This document shows positions 8,563 through 18,912 of a stretch of DNA of 64,000 nucleotides, one piece after another. The stretch lies in assembly GCA_029242085.1 (NCBI GenBank), contig JAQWUP010000036.1, positions 16,973-80,972 of the forward strand. The letters are read 5' to 3'. This DNA comes from Porticoccaceae bacterium. Its GTDB lineage: Bacteria; Pseudomonadota; Gammaproteobacteria; Pseudomonadales; Porticoccaceae. The notes below the pieces were generated by a model that made no database searches, had not been told where the DNA came from, and was given only the letters and a program-made list of their open reading frames with translations. Each line of letters starts with the position of its first letter. The first letter of the stretch is position 1. The position numbers and the translations under genes were made by a program.

Positions 8563-10269
8563 ATGTTTAGAGTGATAAAAAGTCGTGCCGAGGCCATCGC
8601 TACAGTCTGTGCGCAGGGGCAGCCCTACGAATTGCAGGAATTAGCTGTCATCGGATATCGTCATAGAGTCTTTGTGAACGCACCGCAAACGCTGCTCGAT
8701 CTGTATCGGGACAACCTCAGTGATATGGACTTTATTGTCTACGAAGAGCAACGCTTGAGCTTTAACGAAGTCTACCTGCAGGCCAGTATGCTGGCGGCTG
8801 CCATGGTTACTGATTTAGGCATTGAAAAAGGGGACCGGGTTGCAATCAGTATGCGCAACTATCCCGAGTGGATTATCGCCTTCTATGCGGCGACCTCGAT
8901 TGGCGCCATCGCCGTCGCCTTCAATGCCCTGTGGAGTAGCGGCGACCTAGCCGATGGCATTCTAGATGCCACACCAAAACTTATCATTGTCGATCAGGAG
9001 AGACTCGACTGTCTGGGTCAGTGCGAGGGGTTGCCGGCTGCGCTACAAATAATGAGAACCCGGGCTGTGCCAAATGTTCAGATCACCTCTCTGGACTGGA
9101 GCGATGTCTTACGGGAACAGAGGGGCGCTGCGATGCCCACAGTTGATGTGGATCCGGATGATCATGCAACGATTCTCTATACCTCGGGATCGACGGGATC
9201 TCCCAAAGGTGTATTGTCCTCTCATCGCGCGATTATAAACGCTCTGTTATCCTGGGAACTGGATGAATGCCTGCTCGCCGAAATGGGTATTCACAGCCCC
9301 GTTAAGTTAGATTTTCAGAAGGGAATGTTGCTTGCCATTCCACTGTTCCATGTGTCGGGGCTGTTGGTCAGTTGCCTGATGTCTCTGCGTGCCCAGCGAA
9401 AACTTGGCTGTCTTTACAAATGGGACACGGAGGCCGCACTGGCCTTAATCGAGCGAGAGCGTTTGACCGTTTGTTCAGCCCCTTCGGCGATCACTGGCGA
9501 TATTATCTCGGCCGGTCTTCGCAGCGCGCGCGATTTATCTAGCTTGCGGATTATCGGTGGTGGCGGAATGCATCGCGCACCGGAGCAGGTAAAAGCCATT
9601 GGCGGGTTCAGCGATCTTCTACAGCCACATACCGGATGGGGTATGACAGAGACCAATGGGCTGGGTGTAGGTATATTTGGTAATGATTACCTGACGCGCC
9701 CGGAAAGCAGTGGGCGGTGCTCTGCGGTGCTGGATATTCGCGTTGTCGATAAGGCGGGAGACGAACTTCCGTACGGTGAAAAAGGTGAGTTGCAAATTCG
9801 TGGGACCACTCTGTTTAGCGGCTACTGGAATCAAACTGAGGCGACGATCCAAGCATTTGACGGCGAATGGTTTAGAACCGGTGACAGAGCGACTATCGAT
9901 GAAGAGGGCTTTGTCTATATCAATGGTCGATTTAAAGAGCTTATTATCCGTGGCGGTGAGAACATTGGTTGCGGCACTGTAGAGGACGCAATCCTCGAAC
10001 ACCCAGACGTTATCGAAGCCTCAGCATACGGCGTGCCAGACGGTCGACTCGGCGAGGAAGTAGGCGTCACGCTCTATGTGGACAAAGAGATTAGCGGCGA
10101 TCAGTTACGTGAATTTCTCAGCGACAAGCTGGCCGTGTTTGAAGTGCCTCGCTATATACTGCAGCAACATATGCCGTTGATCCGTGGCGATACCGAAAAG
10201 ATTCAACGACGACAAATCAAACTAGAAGCCCTGGAGTTACTGGGGTTTAGCGCAGCACAAGATGATTGA
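8563..10269 (+). CDS. Class I adenylate-forming enzyme / acyl-CoA synthetase
   Basis: ILYTSGSTGSPKGVLSSH, GWGMTETNG, YWNQTEATIQAFDGEWFRTGD, GRFKELIIRGGENI motifs. Confidence 0.92.
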   Translation: MFRVIKSRAEAIATVCAQGQPYELQELAVIGYRHRVFVNAPQTLLDLYRDNLSDMDFIVYEEQRLSFNEVYLQASMLAAAMVTDLGIEKGDRVAISMRNYPEWIIAFYAATSIGAIAVAFNALWSSGDLADGILDATPKLIIVDQERLDCLGQCEGLPAALQIMRTRAVPNVQITSLDWSDVLREQRGAAMPTVDVDPDDHATILYTSGSTGSPKGVLSSHRAIINALLSWELDECLLAEMGIHSPVKLDFQKGMLLAIPLFHVSGLLVSCLMSLRAQRKLGCLYKWDTEAALALIERERLTVCSAPSAITGDIISAGLRSARDLSSLRIIGGGGMHRAPEQVKAIGGFSDLLQPHTGWGMTETNGLGVGIFGNDYLTRPESSGRCSAVLDIRVVDKAGDELPYGEKGELQIRGTTLFSGYWNQTEATIQAFDGEWFRTGDRATIDEEGFVYINGRFKELIIRGGENIGCGTVEDAILEHPDVIEASAYGVPDGRLGEEVGVTLYVDKEISGDQLREFLSDKLAVFEVPRYILQQHMPLIRGDTEKIQRRQIKLEALELLGFSAAQDD

Positions 10270-11491
10270 GGAGCAGGCTATTTCTGATACTACCCCCAAT
10301 GCACGTCCCCTCGAGGGCATGAAGATACTTGAACTCGGTCAGATTCTGGCGGGGGCGTTTACCACTACCATGCTGGGGTATTTTGGTGCCGAAGTGATCA
10401 AGGTCGAGCCACCGGGCGAGGGCGATCCGATCCGCAATTGGCGTACCGTCAAAGATGGGACGTCACTCTGGTGGTGGAGTCTTGCCCGCAATAAGCAATC
10501 CATCACCATCAATCTCAAGTTGCGAGAGGGCCAGCAGTTGGTCCGACAGCTGTGTGAACAGTGCGATGTTTTAATTGAAAACTTCCGTCCGGGCCAGATG
10601 GAAAAATGGGGTTTGGGCCCGGCAGAAATAAAACAGATAAATCCCAGCCTGATCTACACCCGCATCTCCGGGTATGGCCAAACCGGTCCCTATTCGAGCT
10701 ACCCCGGCTTTGCCTCAGTCTGTGAGGGCTTTGGTGGCTTTCGCTATGTCAATGGCGAGCCCGGTGAGATTCCGGTTCGACCCAACCTCAGTCTGGGCGA
10801 TACGCTGGCCGGTCTTCACGCTGCACTGGGAGTGTGCATGGCCTATATTCGCTGTTTGCAGCAGGGTCAGGGCAAGGGTCAGGTGGTCGACGTCTCGATA
10901 TTTGAATCTGTGTTTAATATGCTCGAAGCGGTGGTGCCGGAATATTCGGGTGTCGGTAAAGTGCGTGAGCCCTCGGGGAGCACCATCAAGGGAATCGTTC
11001 CGTCAAATACTTATCGCTGTGAGGATGAAAAACTCATTATTATCGGTGCCAATACCAAAGGCATGTTTGAACGGCTGATGCGCTTGGTCGGGCGAGATGA
11101 TTTTGCCGATGACCCGCGTCTGGCGACTAATTCTGGGCGGGTTACCCATGAAGAGGCAATCGATAAGGCGATAGCCGATTGGGCTGCGACAGTGCCGTTA
11201 AAAGACGCACTGGCGATGTTGCAAGAGCAAGCGGTTGCCGCTGGACCGATTTTAAATGTGGAGGATATGTTTGCTGATCCACACTATCAGGCGCGAGGTG
11301 CCTTTGAGGAAGTTTCGGTAAATGGCGAAATATTGCATATACCTTCTATTGCCCCCAGGCTGGAGGAGACCCCGGGGCGAACTGATAGGCCCGGTCCGCA
11401 ACTCGGTGAGCATACTGATCAGATATTCAAAGCCCTGTTGGGCCTGGACGATAAAGCCTTGGCGCGATTGCGGGATTTGGGCGCCATCTAG
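10262..11491 (+). CDS. CaiB/BaiF family (type III) CoA-transferase
   Basis: LEGMKILELGQILAGAFTTTMLGYFGAEVIKVEPPGEGDPIRNW, ARNKQSITINLK, LIENFRPGQMEKWGL. Start overlaps the upstream stop by 8 nt. Confidence 0.93.
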   Translation: MIEEQAISDTTPNARPLEGMKILELGQILAGAFTTTMLGYFGAEVIKVEPPGEGDPIRNWRTVKDGTSLWWWSLARNKQSITINLKLREGQQLVRQLCEQCDVLIENFRPGQMEKWGLGPAEIKQINPSLIYTRISGYGQTGPYSSYPGFASVCEGFGGFRYVNGEPGEIPVRPNLSLGDTLAGLHAALGVCMAYIRCLQQGQGKGQVVDVSIFESVFNMLEAVVPEYSGVGKVREPSGSTIKGIVPSNTYRCEDEKLIIIGANTKGMFERLMRLVGRDDFADDPRLATNSGRVTHEEAIDKAIADWAATVPLKDALAMLQEQAVAAGPILNVEDMFADPHYQARGAFEEVSVNGEILHIPSIAPRLEETPGRTDRPGPQLGEHTDQIFKALLGLDDKALARLRDLGAI

Positions 11492-11596
11492 GCTGGCTAG
11501 CATAAGGCAAGAGATATAACCGACAATCCTTAAACAAGAGGAGGCAAATGTTGTCAGTAGAGAGCACCCAGCGCGCTTTATTTAGCAGAACGGTAG

Positions 11597-12265
11597 ATGC
11601 CGATCCACTACGTCAGTAATTCGACTGCCGCTTTGGAAGTGGCCGCCATTGCAGAAAAACGGGGAGTTCAAGCCCGGATCTACAAAGCTGATATCGGTGA
11701 TCAGAAGCAGTGCTATAGACTCGCAGATGAGGTTGTTAGAGAGTTCGAGCAGCTAGATATTTTGATTAACAACGCCGGACTCGGTTCAACGTCAATTCAA
11801 CGACCTTCCATCAGCGATGCGACTGATGCACAGTGGGATCAACTGATGTCAGTCAACTTCTGGGGCCCGGTTTGGCTGTGTCGTGTTCTGGTACCTCATA
11901 TGCGTCGCGCACCACGCAGTGACGTCATCGTGATGTCAAGCATCGCAACCAAGGTGCTGTCATCGGGTTTTGGTGTCTATGCGGTCAGCAAAACTGCACT
12001 GGAGGCCATGGCGCATACCCTGGCCCGTGAAGAAAAGCCCAATGGTATGCGCGTCAATATTATTGCCCCTGGCTTGGTCGACACCGATATGGGGCAGTCA
12101 GTGGTAGCGGCCACCGGCCGCGGCAGCAATCTGCGCGATGCAGATGCAAATTCGCCATTTGGTTTCGTCTGCACGCCCGCTGATATTGCTGCGACGGCCC
12201 TATACCTATGTTCAGAGGATGGGCGTTATATTACAAATCAGAGAATCCAAGTATCGGGTGACTAG
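11597..12265 (+). CDS. SDR family protein, apparently lacking the N-terminal nucleotide-binding segment
   Basis: INNAGLG, SSIATKVLSSGFGVYAVSKTALE, IAPGLVDTDM present; the ORF starts after the expected TGxxxGIG motif. Confidence 0.7.
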   Translation: MPIHYVSNSTAALEVAAIAEKRGVQARIYKADIGDQKQCYRLADEVVREFEQLDILINNAGLGSTSIQRPSISDATDAQWDQLMSVNFWGPVWLCRVLVPHMRRAPRSDVIVMSSIATKVLSSGFGVYAVSKTALEAMAHTLAREEKPNGMRVNIIAPGLVDTDMGQSVVAATGRGSNLRDADANSPFGFVCTPADIAATALYLCSEDGRYITNQRIQVSGD

Positions 12266-12370
12266 CAAATAGGATAACCGGAGCGTGGCCCTGGGCCAGA
12301 GGAAATAATAGGGAGAGGGAACAGGGACCAGGGACCAAGTCAATAATGATGCATGGTGAATAATGGTTGC

Positions 12371-13750
12371 TCACAGTAACGTTTGTTGACGCCATTTACC
12401 CCAGCGATAATAGGTAAAGGTGAGCAGTGCAGCGCTTAATGTGGCGACTGGAAAGCTCCACCAAATCGCAGCGGCACCAAGTTTGGTCTGCATAAAATAG
12501 GCGAAGGGAAGCCTCACTCCCCACATTGTCAGGGCAAAAATAATCACCGATGGCAGCATCACGCCATTGGCGCGAATAATACCGAACAACCCATAGGATA
12601 TCGCAATCATTGGCCAAGCCCACAGTACGACAGCATTAACGTCCAACGCTGCCTGGAGTGCCTCGCTACCCTCTTGCAGAAATAGTGTAAGCAGCAGCTT
12701 GCCAGATGAATAAACCACAACCGCCATAGAGGTTGTGCTTAAAACGGCCAACATACACCCCTGGAGTGCAATTCTATCGATGCGACCCCACTGATTAGCG
12801 CCAATATTTTGGGCGGCCATTGTTGACATAGAGCCCGCAATAGCAAAGGTGGGTAGCATTACATAGCCCCATAGTTGAGCGGCCGCCGCGAAGCCGGAGG
12901 CGATGATTACTCCCTGGGCATTAACGATTGATAACAGCACGAAATAGGCGCCGTGAATAGCCCAAGTCTCCGCACCAGAGGGAATCGCGCGTTTCGCTAA
13001 CTGCCACAGCAGCGATTTGTTGGGACGCAGATAGTGCAAACTCTCTCTGCGCAATGCCAGAGGTAAATTCTTCCGATAGATGTAGATGTACATAGCAACC
13101 AAAGCCACGGTATTGGCAATCCAACCACTCATTGCCGCCCCAGCGATACCAAAGCGTGGTAGGCCGAATACACCGGTGAGCAGCAACGGTGTAAGTGCAA
13201 AGCCGAGAACAATCCATATGATTGAGAAAATAAAGGGCGTCCTAGCGTCGCCCGCGCTGCGGAGCAGCATCGTAGAGAAGATAAATACAAATAGTGTGGG
13301 CAATGAAAGGGAGAAAATCTGAAAGTAGATAATCGCATTTTCTCGTATTTCTTCGGGCATCTGCAGAAAGTCAATGACGGATTCAACGAAGAGGAAGCAT
13401 ACGATTGTGGTAAGCATACCCGCGGCGATGGCAAAGCTGATGGCGGAGCCGACGACTTTGCGTGCAGTTTCTATATCGGCAGCGCCAATTGCCTGACCTA
13501 CAAAAATGCCGGCGGCAATACCAAAGCCTGACACAAAGGCCATGAATATTCCCAACAGAACATTGGCATTGACCACAGCGACTAATTCGCTAGGACCCAA
13601 TACCAGGCTCACCCATGCGGCATTCCATGAGCCGGTAATATTGTGCAGTGTGAGTGTGACTAAAAGTGGCCAGGAAAAGCGCAATAGCGTAACAGCAATC
13701 GGGCCTTGAGTTAGGCCGTTATCAGAATTTTTTACTACTTCATTTATCAT
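12371..13750 (-). CDS. MATE family efflux transporter
   Basis: 12-TM-like hydrophobic protein: PIAVTLLRFSWPLLVTLTLHNITGSWNAAWVSLVLGPSELVAV, MLLRSAGDARTPF, GQAIGAAD, AAQNIGA. Confidence 0.88.
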   Translation of the reverse strand: MINEVVKNSDNGLTQGPIAVTLLRFSWPLLVTLTLHNITGSWNAAWVSLVLGPSELVAVVNANVLLGIFMAFVSGFGIAAGIFVGQAIGAADIETARKVVGSAISFAIAAGMLTTIVCFLFVESVIDFLQMPEEIRENAIIYFQIFSLSLPTLFVFIFSTMLLRSAGDARTPFIFSIIWIVLGFALTPLLLTGVFGLPRFGIAGAAMSGWIANTVALVAMYIYIYRKNLPLALRRESLHYLRPNKSLLWQLAKRAIPSGAETWAIHGAYFVLLSIVNAQGVIIASGFAAAAQLWGYVMLPTFAIAGSMSTMAAQNIGANQWGRIDRIALQGCMLAVLSTTSMAVVVYSSGKLLLTLFLQEGSEALQAALDVNAVVLWAWPMIAISYGLFGIIRANGVMLPSVIIFALTMWGVRLPFAYFMQTKLGAAAIWWSFPVATLSAALLTFTYYRWGKWRQQTLL

Positions 13751-13874
13751 CTGAGCTCTCTTGTTATCAGGGAATGGAGTTTTCTGAAAAGCGCGCTATG
13801 AGAGTATCCTGATTATGGTACTTTTACTTATATCTGTCTTCAGGTTCAGATCAGCGTACTGCCTTTCGACAGTT

Positions 13875-14663
13875 TTACTGACCAGTCTCTCTGGCGGCGT
13901 GTATTTGTTTGAGCAATAACAGCGTATTCAGTGATTTATCCATAACAAATTGAGGACACTGGCTAAGTCCTGCTACCACGCAACGATGAACTGCCCCATC
14001 TCCGAAATCAAATAGCGCGCCGCCGGTTGTGGTACCCATTGCCGCGGCAGCGCTCATCGCTGAAAGGGTCTGGGGCTTCTTTTTAGTGCCAAAACTGAGG
14101 GTCACAGCCTGTGTGGTATACAGGGGGTTTAAATCGGATTGCACCATAACAACGTCGCCGATGGCGCCCGTACCTATGAGCATTTGGGTATATTCAACTG
14201 CGGGAAAGAAGCGAGTCCAGACAGCGGCCTGAAGCATCAGCTTATGTTTTTTTGCGGTGGCGTACATTTCCTCGGCATCAGTGACGCTCTGTGCGAGTTC
14301 TTTTTCGCATAGAAGATGTTTTCCGACATTTAACGCCAGCACGCAGTGCTCTTTATGTAGATTATCGGGTGTGGCAATATAAACAATATTGATATCCAAG
14401 CTTGCAAACATCTCTGGTTAGTTATTATAAAATTTCTCAATCCTATGTAGCCGAGTAAAGTCATTGGCCTTTTTCATAGAGCGGGAGGTAACGGCTGCGA
14501 GTGTCGCGCCTTGACAGACGTTTAAGACCTCAACCCACTGTCGCGAAATAGTACCTGTTCCGAAGATTCCCTAGCGCAGGAGAAACGAACTGTCCTCCGC
14601 TTTGGTTAAACTCAGACGGATATCTCGCGGGGTTTGTGGCAGTAGGTTGGCGTTATTGTTCAT
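13875..14663 (-). pseudogene. Gfo/Idh/MocA-family oxidoreductase with two in-frame nonsense codons
   Basis: Continuous frame from ATG at 14663: ...FLLR*GIFGTGTISRQW...VTSRSMKKANDFTRLHRIEKFYNN*PEMFASLDINIVYIATPDNLHKEHCVLAL...GKHLLCEKE. TAG at 14573-14571 and TAA at 14420-14418. The C-terminal half looks internally shortened. Confidence 0.85.
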
Positions 14664-14681
14664 TATTATTTTCTCAAAGCC

Positions 14682-15557
14682 TTACACTAAATGGTTTTTG
14701 GCCATCTGCTCGGCAACCCGCCAGAGTTTTTTGCCCATTGCACGGTCATTTACAAATTTTAAATGAGTGGTATCGATGGGATTGCATACTTCGAAAAAGA
14801 CGCCACTCATATCCCCGACATCAGGGCTGGTTGCAACATAGACCTGTGTTGCAGCTCCCTGCGCTGTCGTCAATAAGTTCTCGGAATAATCCTTGATGGA
14901 CTGCCTGACCTCATCGGGTGCGGCATGAGCAATGTTGCTAAAAACACTACCGGGATGTACGGCGTTTGATGTCAATCCGGTTCCCATTAGTCGATCTGCA
15001 AGCTCAAAGGCAAACAAGACATTTGCCAATTTTGAGCGACCGTAGGCTGCAGGAGCATCATAGTGCCCCTCGCCGCGCAGGTTATCGAAGTCAATGCCCT
15101 CCGGTGGCGGCCCCTTTTGCTCTTTATAGGCACTGTTGCTAGCCACGTGCACGATACGTGCACTGTTTTTTTGTAGCATCGATGGCAGTAAATTGTTTAC
15201 CAAAACAAAGTGGCCGAGAAAATTGGTAAAAAATACCGTCTCGATCCCGGATACTAATTCAAGGTCGCCAAAATGATCTCTGCCAGCATTGAGAATAACG
15301 ATATCTGGCGAGAGACCCAGTGCATTGACGCTCGATGCACAGCGGTTGACCGACGCCAAGTCAGTCAACTCGAGAGCCAACGGCGTAATCTGCCCCTGTA
15401 TGCCGCGACTGGCATTTTCGACTTTGGCCACCGTGCGTCCAGTCGCTAACACGTGAGCACCTCGCTGCGCTAGGACACGCATGGTTTCGCTACCAATACC
15501 ATTGGTACAGCCAGTGACCAGCGCGACTCTACCGGAGAGATCCAGCCCTTCAGTCAC
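14682..15557 (-). CDS. SDR family oxidoreductase (retinol dehydrogenase-like)
   Basis: VALVTGCTNGIGSET, LNAGRD, AAYGRSKLANVLFAFELADRL, SNAVHPGSV. Confidence 0.9.
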   Translation of the reverse strand: MTEGLDLSGRVALVTGCTNGIGSETMRVLAQRGAHVLATGRTVAKVENASRGIQGQITPLALELTDLASVNRCASSVNALGLSPDIVILNAGRDHFGDLELVSGIETVFFTNFLGHFVLVNNLLPSMLQKNSARIVHVASNSAYKEQKGPPPEGIDFDNLRGEGHYDAPAAYGRSKLANVLFAFELADRLMGTGLTSNAVHPGSVFSNIAHAAPDEVRQSIKDYSENLLTTAQGAATQVYVATSPDVGDMSGVFFEVCNPIDTTHLKFVNDRAMGKKLWRVAEQMAKNHLV

Positions 15558-15638
15558 CTCATGAGCCGTGGTATGTTTGCTGTAATGGTTTAGTTTATGT
15601 ATACGGCTTTTATTTATAGGATTGCTGTGCTCTTTGGG

Positions 15639-17087
15639 CTACAAGCCCCATAGTTGGCGATGTTGCTGATCTGGGTCAGAGATTATTTTTAATGTCTGAT
15701 CGATCATCAGACAGTCGCGCGATGCTGTATTATAAACTGGCCAGTGTTCAAACCCGTTGCCATTGGGTTGGCCGGCTTTACAAAATTGAATAATTCTCGA
15801 TACCCACTGCTCGGCCACTTTCTTGACTATGGGATCATGGGGGTCGTGGAAGGTGAGCGCATGGCTGTCTGGTGCGGCAATCGTATTAAAGGTAAACGCC
15901 ATCTCCGATGCGTGGGATGCACCGTAATTTTTAAACCGGGGCAGGTTGGCTGGTAGATCGAATCGGTAGAGCCATCCTCCGGGCCCTGCGATGGTTGTCA
16001 GCTCCGCCGCTTTAAGCACGCTGCGCCTGAACATATCGTTCCAGACCAGCTCATGAAACCTGCCAGGAGACGCCTGTGGATAGCTCTGTCGCAGCGCGGC
16101 AAGGTAATCATCGGGTGTGCCGCCACACAGCATTTCACCGGCGAGCGAGCAATTGAACGCTGCATAGTGATCTTGCGCGATATCCAGACCCCGAGTATAT
16201 AAGGTGCCCTCATTTAGATTGCTTCCGGTTAGCAGTGGTACGCCGTGGTTGCCGCGGTATTGGATGGCGTCAAATGTCGGACGAGTAACAACCGTGCCAT
16301 CCACGGTGATTCGGTATCGCAGTCCGAGATCAACGATCTCCTGTGCAGTCATAGTCAGTAGAGTTGGCATTACATCAGCGCGCTTGACGGCCAGTTTCTC
16401 GGCGAGCTTTTCGCTCTGATCCCGAGCTGGAAAGTAGGCGCAGGTAGCACTGTTAGCTATTGCCTTGTGAAACAGGCCGTCTGCACTCGGGGCACCCAAT
16501 AAAGCGAGTACTTTTGTCGCACCGGAGGACTGCCCAGCCAGAGTGATATTTTGCGGATCACCACCGTATTCATCAATATTATTACGCACCCACTGTAGAG
16601 CGAGAATAATATCGCGAAGCCCGTTGCAGGCAGAGCCATGATAGGCTTCACCATGGCTTGAAAGATCCAAAAATCCTAGCGTTCCAACCCGAAAGTTGAG
16701 GGACACGACGACCATATCACCCTGCCTGGAAAGTACCCGGGTATCGTATTCGTTGGCAGAGCCCCCGACAAAACCACCGCCGTGAATCCAGACCATCACC
16801 GGCCTTAGCGACCCTGTTAGCGCAGGAGTGGTGATATTAAGAAACAGGCAATCCTCATTCGGCTCACCGGGTACATAACTGCGAAGCGAGAGTGCCCCTG
16901 AATTTTGCATAGAGCGGTTTGGGTAGTGAACCGCATCAAAAACGTCCTGCCATCCACAGGCTTTGACAGGCGCTAGAAATCGCTGTGAGCCAGTTGGTGG
17001 CGCGCCGTATCGCAGGCCAAGAAACGATTTAACCCCCTCGCTCTCTAAGCCGCGTATCCTTCCAAGACGAGTCGTTATGGCACGCAT
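15639..17087 (-). CDS. Type B carboxylesterase / carboxylesterase family
   Basis: GLRYGAPPTGSQRF, EDCLFLNITTP, PVMVWIHGGGFVGGSA, LALQWVRNNIDEYGGDPQNITLAGQSSGA. Confidence 0.92.
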   Translation of the reverse strand: MRAITTRLGRIRGLESEGVKSFLGLRYGAPPTGSQRFLAPVKACGWQDVFDAVHYPNRSMQNSGALSLRSYVPGEPNEDCLFLNITTPALTGSLRPVMVWIHGGGFVGGSANEYDTRVLSRQGDMVVVSLNFRVGTLGFLDLSSHGEAYHGSACNGLRDIILALQWVRNNIDEYGGDPQNITLAGQSSGATKVLALLGAPSADGLFHKAIANSATCAYFPARDQSEKLAEKLAVKRADVMPTLLTMTAQEIVDLGLRYRITVDGTVVTRPTFDAIQYRGNHGVPLLTGSNLNEGTLYTRGLDIAQDHYAAFNCSLAGEMLCGGTPDDYLAALRQSYPQASPGRFHELVWNDMFRRSVLKAAELTTIAGPGGWLYRFDLPANLPRFKNYGASHASEMAFTFNTIAAPDSHALTFHDPHDPIVKKVAEQWVSRIIQFCKAGQPNGNGFEHWPVYNTASRDCLMIDQTLKIISDPDQQHRQLWGL

Positions 17088-17611
17088 CCGCTAACCCCTG
17101 CTAGACCGTGGGGCAAAGTTGACAGACCTGACAGCTGAGAGCGGCATAGGCACCAAGACAGCCACCATAACAGCGAACGCATTGATTGAGATCTGGCGAA
17201 GCGAAGCATTCATAGTAAGTATACTGCCACTGACCGTGTCGCAGGGACAGCCAGTAATCTGTTTGGCGTCCATCAGCGAACCATCATTCACCCAAAAAAG
17301 TCGGCCAAACAGCGGTGACAAGCACCATTTGTGGCGATACAGGTTGTCTTGTCAGATGGGTTTTTAAGTGAGCACCCGTCTAGTATCAGTCGAGCATTAG
17401 CGCCGCGTCAGATCACTGAAAAGCAGGTAATCCGCTACCCATATGAGCATAAAGAGCGATGGTGAGAACTGTTGGCTAGATTTGATCTGCCTGCCTGTTT
17501 TTATATATTTCACCACAACCAATGGCGTCAATTCTACTACAATAGTCGCGCTAGTTCCTGCAAGTTGTTTATTGTAGTGTTTCCTAGCGTGAAAAATATG
17601 AGAGGTGTTTT

Positions 17612-18892
17612 GTGATTAAATTGGGAATTTTGGCCGACGATTTGACTGGCGGTATGATGGTGGCGAGTCTACTCGAACGCGAGGGCGTTGAATGTCCGTT
17701 AGTCAGTTCAGTTGATGCCCTAGCCGATATCTCGCCGACTGCCACTGCGGTGGTGGTGGCCCGCAAAGTACGGTTGGTCGATGCCTCCACCGCCGTTGAG
17801 GAGGCACAGCAAACAGTATCGGCACTCCTACAACTGGGCTGCAAGCGGTTTTATTATAAATATTGCGCCACCTTTGACTCCACTGAAAAGGGTAATATCG
17901 GGCCGATTGCCGAAGCAATGTCAGAGGCGCTTGGCGCCAGTCGGACCTTGTTTTGTCCGGCCTTTCCGGAGCATACCGTAACAGTATTTCAGGGCATGAT
18001 GTTTATTGGTAGCACACCACTGGGCCAATCATTTAAGCAATTCGATCCCGTTACGCCCATGCTAAACTCCAATCTTGTCGATGTACTGCAGTCTCAGACC
18101 GACGACTCAGTAGGTTTGTTGTCACACAATCTCCTGCAGCGCGGAAGGGAAGCATTTGAGTCATATATTACGCAACCCAGTGCTGCAAAATTCTACATTG
18201 CAGATGCAGCTGATGATAATGATCTCGAACGCATCGCAGAGTACGTTAAAGACTGGCCGCTCACCACTGGTGCAGATGCACTGCCGATTTTTCTTGCTCG
18301 GGCTTGGCAAGCAGAAAAACAGTCTAGAACAAGACGCAAGCCCAAAAGCCTGTTACCAGCAAGCCCCGGATTTGAGGCCTTTATTGCGGGTAGTTGTGCT
18401 AGTGCAACACTCAAGCAATTAGAGCAATTTGAGATTCGTCATCCGGTGTTTAAGATTGATCTGCTCGCCGCTGTTAAAGACCCAGATTATGTTGCCAGTG
18501 TTTTGCGCTGGGCCAAGCAGGAGCTATGCAATCAGCCGATAGCCATTACATCCTCTGCAGATGCTGAGGAACTAAAGCGCAGCCAAAGCGTGCTCGGTCG
18601 AGAGGGCGCTTCCGATTTGGCCGATTGCCTTTTGGGTCAGGTCGCTGAGGGCCTTTTTGATCTCGGGGTACGCAAATTTGTTGTGGCAGGGGGTGAGACC
18701 TCAGGTCAGGTGATCAATGCCTTGGGAATCAAAAAAGTCGAGGTATCTAGGTTTGATGAGCTCGGCGGTGGCTACTGCCATCAGGGCGGTGAGGATCCTG
18801 TCTCGTTTGTCTTAAAAGCGGGAATGCTGGGGCGCCCAGATTTTTGTTTTACGGCGTTCGAACGCATGCGTCTTGCCGAGACAAGCAGTTAA
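17612..18892 (+). CDS. Four-carbon acid sugar kinase family (DUF1537/OtnK-like)
   Basis: LGILADDLTGGMMVASLLEREG, KYCATFDSTEKGNIGPIAEAM, FCPAFPEHTVTVFQGMMFIG, VAGGETSGQVINALGI. Confidence 0.9.
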   Translation: MIKLGILADDLTGGMMVASLLEREGVECPLVSSVDALADISPTATAVVVARKVRLVDASTAVEEAQQTVSALLQLGCKRFYYKYCATFDSTEKGNIGPIAEAMSEALGASRTLFCPAFPEHTVTVFQGMMFIGSTPLGQSFKQFDPVTPMLNSNLVDVLQSQTDDSVGLLSHNLLQRGREAFESYITQPSAAKFYIADAADDNDLERIAEYVKDWPLTTGADALPIFLARAWQAEKQSRTRRKPKSLLPASPGFEAFIAGSCASATLKQLEQFEIRHPVFKIDLLAAVKDPDYVASVLRWAKQELCNQPIAITSSADAEELKRSQSVLGREGASDLADCLLGQVAEGLFDLGVRKFVVAGGETSGQVINALGIKKVEVSRFDELGGGYCHQGGEDPVSFVLKAGMLGRPDFCFTAFERMRLAETSS

Positions 18893-18912
18893 AGCTTCTG
18901 TTGAATGATGTT

